Assembly: GCA_913053915.1 (NCBI GenBank)
Contig: CAJXGP010000039.1
Location: 1 to 9,967 of the forward strand
DNA from: an uncultured Ignavibacteriales bacterium
GTDB taxonomy: Bacteria > Bacteroidota > Ignavibacteria > Ignavibacteriales > Ignavibacteriaceae
Reading direction: 5' to 3'
Length of the DNA stretch: 9,967 bases
The stretch's first letter is position 1; each line of letters opens with the position of its first letter. Positions 1 through 5,918 of this stretch are shown in pieces. The notes beneath the pieces were generated by a model, which had not been told where the DNA came from, made no database searches, and saw only the letters and a program-made list of their open reading frames with translations. The position numbers and the translations under genes are program-made.

Positions 1-55
1 GGGAATAAAGTGGACCGTTTTACGTTTTTACTGGGGAATAAAGTGGTCCTTGACA
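1..55. mobile_element. Probable terminal segment of an IS21-like insertion sequence
   Basis: A 13-base motif GGGAATAAAGTGG occurs twice in direct orientation (1-13 and 34-46), followed by GTCCTTGACA ending at 55. Read from the other strand, the segment starts TGTCAAGGACCAC and carries the repeated motif inward. IS21-family ends typically start with TG and contain several such terminal repeats. The transposase genes (istA/istB type) would lie to the left of the window, so the family call rests on the terminal pattern only. The edge at 55 is inferred from the TG...CA rule, and no target duplication can be checked with one end. Confidence 0.45.
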
Positions 56-76
56 ACTTCAAATTTCATACACCTA

Positions 77-96
77 ATATAGCTTATATGCTATAT
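77..96. repeat. Short AT-rich palindrome
   Basis: ATATAGC (77-83) and GCTATAT (90-96) form a perfect 7-bp inverted repeat around a 6-base centre, between the presumed IS end and the dead DUF72 fragment. It could be an old operator of the DUF72 gene or a chance AT-rich palindrome. It is not present upstream of the intact DUF72 gene. Confidence 0.3.
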
Positions 97-116
97 CTTG
101 TCAAGACTTAAATTTT

Positions 117-269
117 ATGAAAATTTCAAAACTATATATCGAAACAGCCGGATGGCTTTATAATGATTGGATTCAGAATTTTTATTCAAAACGATAATCC
201 AAAAATTTTGACCGGTTAGAATTTTATTCTCGATATTTCAATGCAGTAGAAGTAGATTCAATTGATTAA
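117..269 (+). pseudogene. DUF72 (YecE-like) gene, dead 5' fragment
   Basis: The ATG at 117 opens a frame reading MKISKLYIETAGWLYNDW and onward, which matches the N-terminus of the intact DUF72 protein at 8005-8877 nearly residue for residue. Codon 27 is TAA at 195-197 where the intact paralogue has CAA (Gln). The frame then continues to match (SKNFDRLEFYSRYFNAVEV) up to about base 260. There the homology stops abruptly and a second in-frame TAA follows at 267-269. Only about 48 of 290 codons remain, so no TIM-barrel protein can be made. It lies 61 bases from the presumed IS end. It is a paralogous fragment or a target-site remnant of the same locus as the intact gene. Confidence 0.85.
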
Positions 270-427
270 GAATGAAGGGAACAATAATTTTGCCCTTTTT
301 CACAAAGATAAATGAAATATTTAAAAATTTACAACTAATTTTGTTTGAAGGAAATTTTACAATAAAAATGTAAAAAGCATTCTATTCAATTTTATATATT
401 TCAATTTTCTTTTAAAAAAATTAAGTG

Positions 428-2506
428 ATGAATCACAATACTCAAAGAATTTTAACTAGACTTTTTGCAGCTTCCATACGCAGCAGAGGTAAACGCTATT
501 TTAAAAATGGAACAGTAAAAAATGTTCAGATAGAGAAAAATTTTGTTTCAGTTAATATAAAAGGGACAAAAAATTATTATGCGTTTATCACTTTCAACAA
601 TAATTTAGAACCGCAAAAAATGTCTTGTCCTTATTTTGAAACAGATAATTGCAAGCATCTTGCTTCGTTGGTTTTTTATTTAGACAACGTAGGTTTTTTT
701 GGTCCGCCAAAAGATGAAAAAATAGATTTACTGTTCGAGCAAAATAATGTTCAGTTAAAGGATAAAATATATAGTATTGAATCCTATCGAAAAAGTGAGT
801 TTTTAAAAAGGAGTTTAAAACCTTTTATAGCTGAAAACGAAAGGGAAGAAAAAAAATCTGATAAAGTAGATTATAAACACGCCTATTCGATTTTCATTAA
901 TGGCTCCCGTACCGGAATATTCCCTGTGAGAATGAGGCTTAAAAAAGATGGAAGTATTGGCAATATTAGTAGAGCACGCAAAATAAATTTTGACACTACT
1001 TCAGATTTAAATTTGAATGAAAAGCTGATAGTCGAGTATCTCTGCGGGTATGATAATGATTCGGTTTATCTTGGATCTTATTATAATTCACAAAACGATA
1101 GAAACCGGAGGCAAATATTTAATGAAATATTAACTTTTCTATCGGAGAAAGAAGTTTATCTTGAATACGAGTACTCGGATTTTAAATCTGTTGATGTTAT
1201 CTCAAAAGCCGCAGAAAGCAAGCTGTTGATCAGTGAAAATGGAGATGACCTGGTTCTTGAACTTTCGATAAATCTTGACGGAAAAGTAATTATAAACCCG
1301 CAAGATATTAAACCTGTTTTGGATAAACCGCTTTGGATTTACTCAAATGATAAAATATTTAAAGTTAATAATTTGGCTTATGAACAATTAAAACTTTTCC
1401 GAGAGAGTTCTTTTAAAAAATCAATATCAAAAAAATATCTTGATGTTTTTGAAAAGGATTTTTTACCGAAAATCGCATCAAAACTTCCCATTGTTTCCGA
1501 TAAATATACGATTGAAGAAGTCCGGTTAACTCCCGTTAAGAAATTGTTCCTTGATGAAGATGACTCGAGCTTAATTATGAAAGTAAAATTCGGTTATGAT
1601 GAGGTTGATTTTGATTATAATCCGGCGGAAGAATTTACTTCGGTTTACAGCGACGGAAAAATCAAAACAATTTACAGAGATGAAGAATTTGAAGAAGACG
1701 CTGTTGAAGAGATAAAAAATCTTTATGTTAAAAAGATTGTTGACGGCACTTTTACGCCGAAGAAAGATCCGCTTGTTTTTTTACTGAAACATTTCGACTA
1801 TTTTAAAGATAAAGGCTTTGAAATTTTCGGCGAATCTAAACTTAAAAAGTTCAAAGTTAATAGATCAAAACCGAAAGTTTCGTTCAACGTAACTTCCGGC
1901 ATAGATTGGTTCGACGTAACAACGGAAATAAAATACGACGGTACTACTGTTCCGTTTTCTGAACTTGTAGCCGCAATTAAAGAAAAGAAAAAGTATCTTA
2001 AATTGTCGGACGGTTCTTCGGGAATTCTTCCGGATGAATGGGTTAAAAGATTTAAGCAGACTTTATCGTTCGGAAAATTGGAAAAAGACGGCGTTCGGTT
2101 TTCTAAAATACAGGCTCTTGCGTTGGAATCGATATTGGAAGAAGCCGATGATTTTGAAACGGATGAACAGTTTAAAGAGCATGCCGAAAAATTGAAATCT
2201 TTTGATAAAATTAAAAAGCAAAGTATTCCTCGCAGTTTTAACGGCAAGCTGCGTGATTATCAAAAAGCCGGAGTCGATTGGCTTTATTTTCTGAAAGAAT
2301 ATTCTTTCGGCGGAATACTTGCCGATGATATGGGCTTGGGGAAAACCATTCAATCAATTATTCTTTTACTTAAAGAAAAAAAGGAAAATGAGAATTACAC
2401 AAACCTTATAGTTGCACCGACTTCCGTCATATTTAATTGGATTGACGAAATAAATAAATTTGCTCCGATTTTAAAGGTATTAAATCAAACCGGTATTCAA
2501 AGATAG
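428..2506 (+). CDS. SWIM/SNF2-family helicase, N-terminal part, ended by an in-frame TAG
   Basis: This is the front part of a bacterial SNF2/Rad54-type DNA-dependent ATPase. Numbered from the GTG at 425, residues 20-90 look like a SWIM zinc finger: C68, C76 and H78 fit the CxCxnCxH pattern, but the first Cys is replaced by Met66. Residues of roughly 130-600 fit the helicase-associated region of such proteins. From residue 610 the SNF2 ATPase core begins with RDYQKAGVDWL, then Walker A motif I (DDMGLGKT, about 634-641) and motif Ia (IVAPTSVIFNW). The frame then meets TAG at 2504-2506, before motif II. The motifs resume in the same frame only four codons later, at 2519. Alone this part lacks motifs II-VI and cannot be an active translocase. 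I prefer ATG 428 to the adjacent GTG 425. No good ribosome binding site is visible. Whole family proteins are around 1,000 residues or more, matching the sum of the two parts. Confidence 0.85.
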   Translation: MNHNTQRILTRLFAASIRSRGKRYFKNGTVKNVQIEKNFVSVNIKGTKNYYAFITFNNNLEPQKMSCPYFETDNCKHLASLVFYLDNVGFFGPPKDEKIDLLFEQNNVQLKDKIYSIESYRKSEFLKRSLKPFIAENEREEKKSDKVDYKHAYSIFINGSRTGIFPVRMRLKKDGSIGNISRARKINFDTTSDLNLNEKLIVEYLCGYDNDSVYLGSYYNSQNDRNRRQIFNEILTFLSEKEVYLEYEYSDFKSVDVISKAAESKLLISENGDDLVLELSINLDGKVIINPQDIKPVLDKPLWIYSNDKIFKVNNLAYEQLKLFRESSFKKSISKKYLDVFEKDFLPKIASKLPIVSDKYTIEEVRLTPVKKLFLDEDDSSLIMKVKFGYDEVDFDYNPAEEFTSVYSDGKIKTIYRDEEFEEDAVEEIKNLYVKKIVDGTFTPKKDPLVFLLKHFDYFKDKGFEIFGESKLKKFKVNRSKPKVSFNVTSGIDWFDVTTEIKYDGTTVPFSELVAAIKEKKKYLKLSDGSSGILPDEWVKRFKQTLSFGKLEKDGVRFSKIQALALESILEEADDFETDEQFKEHAEKLKSFDKIKKQSIPRSFNGKLRDYQKAGVDWLYFLKEYSFGGILADDMGLGKTIQSIILLLKEKKENENYTNLIVAPTSVIFNWIDEINKFAPILKVLNQTGIQR

Positions 2507-2518
2507 CGGAAAGACAAC

Positions 2519-3631
2519 ATGATTTTCAATGATTTTGACGTTGTGCTTACAAGTTACGGCGTGCTCTTGCGCGATGCCGATTTACTGAAAGACATTCAGT
2601 TCCATTATATTATTTTGGACGAATCGCAAAAAATAAAAAATCCCGTCTCGAAAACCGGTAGGGTAGTTAGAAAACTAAAAGCCGATCATCGTCTTTGTTT
2701 AACAGGAACACCGATTGAAAATAATTTGACGGAATTGTGGTCGCAGATGACATTCTTAAACCCGGGGTTATTAGGGTCGTTTAAGCAATTTAATGATTCA
2801 TTTGTAAAAGTGATTTCGAAAGAAAACGATACAGACACAGTGCAGCTCTTGAAAAGAACGATATATCCTTTTATTCTTAGGCGTACAAAAGACAAGGTTG
2901 CAAAGGACCTTCCCGAAAAAACCGAAGCGATTCACTTTTGTGAAATGGATAAAAATCAAGAGAAGGTTTATAACTTTTGGAAGAATTCAATAAGAGTGGA
3001 AATTCTAAAAGAGATTAAACGAAAGGGCATTAAAAAAAGCGGGTTCAAAGTGCTCGAAGGCTTGTTAAGATTACGTCAAATATGCAACCATCCCGTTTTG
3101 GTACAAAGCGATTACAAGAAAAAATCGAGCAAGTTCGAAGAGTTTAAGATGATGCTTTCCAAAGTGGTTGTCGAAGGGCATAAAGTGCTTGTATTTTCTC
3201 AGTTCGTTCAAATGCTCGAAATTATGAGAGGCTTTCTTGACGAAAATAAAATCAATTATGAATTACTTACCGGAAACACCAGGAAAAGAGAAGAACACGT
3301 AAAAAATTTTAAGAACAACGACAACGTAAAAGTCTTTTTGATTAGTCTTAAAGCCGGCGGGTTCGGGTTAAACTTAACGGAAGCCGATTATGTTTTTCAT
3401 TACGACCCTTGGTGGAATCCCGCCGTTGAAATGCAAGCCACTGATAGAACTCACAGAATAGGACAGGATAAAAGCGTGTTTGTTTATAAGTTTATTACGA
3501 AAAATTCGATTGAGGAAAAGATACTTTCTCTTCAGGAAAAAAAGAGAAATCTCGTACGGGAAATAATTTCAACCGAATCGAGCCTGTTAAAAAATCTTAC
3601 TAAAAAAGATATAGAAATTTTGTTTGAATAA
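2519..3631 (+). CDS. SNF2-family helicase, C-terminal part, same frame as the preceding part
   Basis: This 370-residue frame completes the helicase. Motif II is DESQ (residues 34-37, usually DEAQ or DEAH). Motif III is LTGTPIENN (61-69), the C-lobe begins near KVLVFSQF (222-229), motif V is SLKAGGFGLNLTEAD (276-290) and motif VI includes DRTHRIGQ (309-316). It lies in the same frame as 428-2506, separated by TAG plus CGG AAA GAC AAC. One base change at 2504-2506 would therefore restore a single protein of about 1,068 residues. ATG 2519 is simply the first in-frame Met after the stop. A GGAAAG sequence 6-11 bases upstream might allow reinitiation, giving a split protein, but a fresh nonsense mutation or a sequencing error is more likely. 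The motifs are otherwise intact, so any break is recent. The stop codon lies 15 bases before the start of the next gene, suggesting one operon. Confidence 0.85.
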   Translation: MIFNDFDVVLTSYGVLLRDADLLKDIQFHYIILDESQKIKNPVSKTGRVVRKLKADHRLCLTGTPIENNLTELWSQMTFLNPGLLGSFKQFNDSFVKVISKENDTDTVQLLKRTIYPFILRRTKDKVAKDLPEKTEAIHFCEMDKNQEKVYNFWKNSIRVEILKEIKRKGIKKSGFKVLEGLLRLRQICNHPVLVQSDYKKKSSKFEEFKMMLSKVVVEGHKVLVFSQFVQMLEIMRGFLDENKINYELLTGNTRKREEHVKNFKNNDNVKVFLISLKAGGFGLNLTEADYVFHYDPWWNPAVEMQATDRTHRIGQDKSVFVYKFITKNSIEEKILSLQEKKRNLVREIISTESSLLKNLTKKDIEILFE

Positions 3632-3633
3632 AA

Positions 3634-3643
3634 AAAGGAGAAG
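3634..3643 (+). promoter_or_regulatory. Strong Shine-Dalgarno site of the 3647 gene
   Basis: AAAGGAGAAGG-like sequence sits in the 15-base gap between the helicase stop and ATG 3647, with GGAG ending 6 bases before the start codon. It fixes this start and shows that the host uses Shine-Dalgarno initiation. It also fits co-transcription with the helicase. Confidence 0.75.
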
Positions 3644-3646
3644 GTT

Positions 3647-4462
3647 ATGAAATACTCTGAAGATGCAAATAATTTTTATTTGAATGAACAGAATAAAAAG
3701 AAGAAAAAGGAATTGGAAGAAAAATATGGAGCATCTTTTGATAACCCGGGAGGAAGCAATATACCCCCCGCAATAGAAGACAAATTCTTGAATTATGTTC
3801 AGCAGTTTGAAGAGCAATCTGAAAATGCAGAGGACATAAAGTTAATCGAGTATTTGGGAAATCCGATATTTAAAAAATTGGATGAGATTGAGCAAACTGA
3901 ACTATTGAGGGAGATTGATAATGTACTGGAAATATATAGCGAAAATCAAATAAATGTTGATATTATTGAAGAAGACGAGGTAACCGAGGAAGATTTCTAC
4001 AAATTTCTTACGGAAGAATTGCCACAATACGTTACACAAAATATGCATGTTCCTGGAATGACACTCAATTTCATTTACGAAGAATTTCATCCGAGTAATA
4101 AGTTGGATGCCAAGCAATCTGTTGAAAGCACACTGTTTTCGGCTATTTCCAAAGACCGAGATTTTGGTATGACTTACGTTGCAGGAGAAGGCTTGCTGAG
4201 TTCGGATGGCGAATCAATTAAGGAAAAGGAATTTAAAGAGGGCTTGTACTTGTTATTCAATGATGTAGAAGAGGTGATTGAAAGAGAAGTTGTATTTAAT
4301 AATTTTGAATTCGGAGATGAAAATATCGTTAACGCAGATTTTATTTTACGGTATAAAAAGAAAAATACGTCCGAAGAAATTAATAAAATATTTAACTTTA
4401 CTTTTTGGTTAAGACGGAGCGAGTTTGAAGGGATGGATATTGTAAGGTATAGAATATTATAA
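3647..4462 (+). CDS. Hypothetical acidic protein, 271 residues, operon partner of the SNF2 helicase
   Basis: I do not recognise a family. The start is well supported by the strong ribosome binding site just upstream. Residues 16-25 are a Lys/Glu-rich, probably helical stretch (NKKKKKELEE), followed by a Gly/Pro linker (about 33-41). The middle is markedly acidic and helical. The last 60 or so residues alternate hydrophobic and charged residues (ADFILRYKKK, FNFTFWLRR), suggesting beta strands. There is no signal peptide, membrane span, Cys cluster or nuclease motif, so it is probably cytosolic. Its tight spacing behind the helicase suggests a partner or accessory of that enzyme, but this is inference from position. 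The frame has no defects, although the helicase before it is interrupted. Confidence 0.8.
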   Translation: MKYSEDANNFYLNEQNKKKKKELEEKYGASFDNPGGSNIPPAIEDKFLNYVQQFEEQSENAEDIKLIEYLGNPIFKKLDEIEQTELLREIDNVLEIYSENQINVDIIEEDEVTEEDFYKFLTEELPQYVTQNMHVPGMTLNFIYEEFHPSNKLDAKQSVESTLFSAISKDRDFGMTYVAGEGLLSSDGESIKEKEFKEGLYLLFNDVEEVIEREVVFNNFEFGDENIVNADFILRYKKKNTSEEINKIFNFTFWLRRSEFEGMDIVRYRIL

Positions 4463-4493
4463 ATTTAATGAACTTATGAAATTATAACCACGT

Positions 4494-4586
4494 AAATCAT
4501 AATTAATCCACGCCTGCCCGCCTCCGGCGTGGTCACATCTGCATTCAATTGTTTGATGAAAACCCAAAATTATATATCGGTACAGC
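4494..4586 (+). repeat. Direct repeat, copy 1: DUF72 upstream region plus first codons (scar)
   Basis: This stretch aligns with 7945-8036, the leader and start of the intact DUF72 gene. Shared blocks are AAATCATAATTA (4494-4505 and 7945-7956), CTGCCCGCCTCCGGC (4514-4528 and 7965-7979), ATCTGC, and the coding start. ATG 4556 begins a frame matching DUF72 codons 1-11 (MKxPKLYIxTA), with one base lost near codon 3. Similarity ends at 4586 in TACAGC, where the intact copy continues into Gly-Trp codons. Only about 31 bases of coding sequence remain, so this is a non-coding scar. The two copies flank the ATPase pair. Confidence 0.75.
4508..4532. repeat. GC-rich hairpin in an AT-rich intergenic region
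   Basis: CCACGCC (4508-4514) and GGCGTGG (4526-4532) form a perfect 7-bp stem around an 11-base loop, TGCCCGCCTCC. The surrounding DNA is very AT-rich. No T-run follows, so it is not a classical intrinsic terminator, though it could protect or end the upstream operon transcript. The copy at 7959-7983 keeps the loop exactly but has lost stem pairs, suggesting that the loop/core sequence rather than the stem is what the two copies share. Confidence 0.6.
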
Positions 4587-4636
4587 CTGCCAAGCTACAA
4601 AGTAAAACTCGGTTCAAATATCGAATAAGTTAGTTA

Positions 4637-4710
4637 TAACAAATAAAATATTGTTAAAGCAAATGACAAAAAATATTTTGCTAAAATACTTGACAAATAT
4701 ATATTTGTTA
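4637..4710. repeat. Three evenly spaced palindromic repeats, 27-bp period (operator or iteron array)
   Basis: Three 20-bp units lie at 4637-4656, 4664-4683 and 4691-4710, with exactly 27 bp from each start to the next. Each has a left arm TRACAAA and a right arm ending in TTGYTA, so each is itself an inverted repeat. The conserved C (4640, 4667, 4694) and G (4653, 4680, 4707) keep the period exactly. The third unit is the best palindrome: symmetry extends over 4686-4715 with a single mismatched pair. It overlaps the -35 box and spacer of the promoter of the ATPase operon. This is the architecture of a cooperative repressor site or an iteron array. No dedicated regulator gene lies nearby, and the winged-helix regions of the two ATPases are conceivable binders. 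Confidence 0.65.
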
Positions 4711-4718
4711 AGTATATT
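4690..4718 (+). promoter_or_regulatory. Near-consensus sigma-70-type promoter of the ATPase pair
   Basis: TTGACA at 4690-4695 and TATATT at 4713-4718 are separated by 17 bp, matching the consensus -35 box exactly and the -10 box at five of six positions. The expected start point is about 25 bases before ATG 4752. The -35 box lies inside the third palindromic repeat, so a protein bound there would block polymerase. If the host belongs to Bacteroidota proper, its main sigma factor prefers other boxes, which lowers confidence somewhat. Confidence 0.6.
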
Positions 4719-4751
4719 TATCTGTCTTAAAAATAAACTTATGGTGAAGTT

Positions 4752-5918
4752 ATGTCAATAAACACAATAGTAGGTCAAGCAGCAACCGGAGAGAATTTTT
4801 ATGAACGCCCAAAATTACTTAATGATATTTGGAGAATAATTGAGTCAGGTAGTAATATATTACTGGTAGCTCCGAGGCGTGTTGGAAAAACTTCTATCCT
4901 ATTTTATTTATCGGATAATCCAAAAAGAGGGTTTCGACCTTTATATCTTATAACCGAATCTGTGAATGACGAAAACGAATTTTTTAGAAAACTATACGGT
5001 CACATATTTGAATTGCTTGATGGAATTGAAAAGTTCTCACAAAGAATTAAAAACCTGGTAGGAAAGAACAAGATTAGCGAAATTTCTAAAAGCGGGGTAA
5101 AACTGGAAGATGTGAAACTGGACTATTACGGTGCATTAATTAAGTTATTCAAAATTTTAGACCTCGATGGAGAAAAACTGATAATTATGATTGATGAATT
5201 TCCCGAAACAGTTGAAAATATAAAAAGGGATAAAACCGAAACCGATGCGTTGCGCTTTTTACAAAAAAACAGGGAATTAAGGCACTCGGCAATAATAAAA
5301 GAAAAGGCTCAATTTATTTATGTAGGTTCAATCGGTTTGGAAAATGTTGTAAGTAAAATGAATGCTTCCAGTACAATTGATGATCTTCATTCATTCGGCG
5401 TTCCTCCATTTACCGAAAAAGAATCACGGGACTTAATACTCGATAAAATTCTTAAAAATTCCGAAATGCAAATTGAAAACGAGCAAGTGCGTTTTCTGCT
5501 GAGTAAAATAGAGTGGCTCATACCTTTCTATATTCAATTAATAATGGATGAAACTTATAAACTTTATTCTTATGAAGAATTGAAAAAGATTAACAATGAA
5601 GTTATTGAGCGGGCAATAGATAAATCAATTCAGCATAAGCTTTATTTCGATTTGTGGTTATCGAGGCTTAAAACAACATTTAAAGGAAATGAATTCAGTT
5701 TTGTAAAGTCAGTATTAAATCATACTTCCGAAAAAGATACCATCTCTTCTGCTGAAATTTATAATTATGCAGAAGGATTTAATATTACAGAAATTTATAA
5801 GAATATTATTAATACTCTTGTTTACGACGGTTATATTAACAATAATGATAATCCCAAAATTTATCATTTTAACTCTCCGATATTAAAAAGATGGTGGTAT
5901 AAATATGTCGCAAACTAA
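4752..5918 (+). CDS. P-loop ATPase (STAND/Orc-like, ATPase_2-type) with C-terminal winged-helix-like region
   Basis: This 388-residue protein opens with a short FYERPK segment typical of archaeal-type ATPases and STAND-like NTPases. Walker A follows at 40-48 (APRRVGKTS), Walker B with catalytic Glu at 143-150 (LIIMIDEF) and a sensor-1-like strand at 188-195 (FIYVGSIG). A helical region contains IPFYIQ, resembling the Gly-x-Pro motif of STAND proteins. Residues of about 300-388 look like a winged-helix domain ending in SPILKRWWYKYV. No nuclease, protease or membrane effector domain is visible. The start at 4752 is supported by GGTGAAG a few bases upstream and by the promoter. The gene overlaps the next by 14 bases, pointing to translational coupling. 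A switch or sensor ATPase is inferred. Its substrate is unknown. Confidence 0.85.
   Translation: MSINTIVGQAATGENFYERPKLLNDIWRIIESGSNILLVAPRRVGKTSILFYLSDNPKRGFRPLYLITESVNDENEFFRKLYGHIFELLDGIEKFSQRIKNLVGKNKISEISKSGVKLEDVKLDYYGALIKLFKILDLDGEKLIIMIDEFPETVENIKRDKTETDALRFLQKNRELRHSAIIKEKAQFIYVGSIGLENVVSKMNASSTIDDLHSFGVPPFTEKESRDLILDKILKNSEMQIENEQVRFLLSKIEWLIPFYIQLIMDETYKLYSYEELKKINNEVIERAIDKSIQHKLYFDLWLSRLKTTFKGNEFSFVKSVLNHTSEKDTISSAEIYNYAEGFNITEIYKNIINTLVYDGYINNNDNPKIYHFNSPILKRWWYKYVAN

Noticed and set aside
275..300. Small hairpin AAGGG/CCCTT followed by T residues
   Set aside because: The stem is only 5 bp with a 13-base loop, and there is no intact gene ending before it. Too weak to call a terminator.
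336..343. TAATTTTG, fits the Bacteroidota -7 promoter element TAnnTTTG upstream of the helicase
   Set aside because: No matching -33 element at the right distance, and the match is easy to obtain by chance in AT-rich DNA.
1798..2353. Minus-strand open frames inside the helicase gene
   Set aside because: Shadow frames of a clearly conserved plus-strand helicase, with no recognisable protein features.
4637..4710. CRISPR array
   Set aside because: The 27-bp period has no unique spacers between repeats, the repeats are degenerate, and no cas gene is present.
4741..4761. Six-codon reading frame (MVKLCQ) overlapping the start of the first ATPase
   Set aside because: No regulatory codons or attenuator-like hairpin. 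Most likely chance.
5905..5918. Programmed frameshift fusing the two ATPases
   Set aside because: The second gene has its own ATG with a plausible ribosome binding site and no slippery sequence is seen. A simple overlap explains it.
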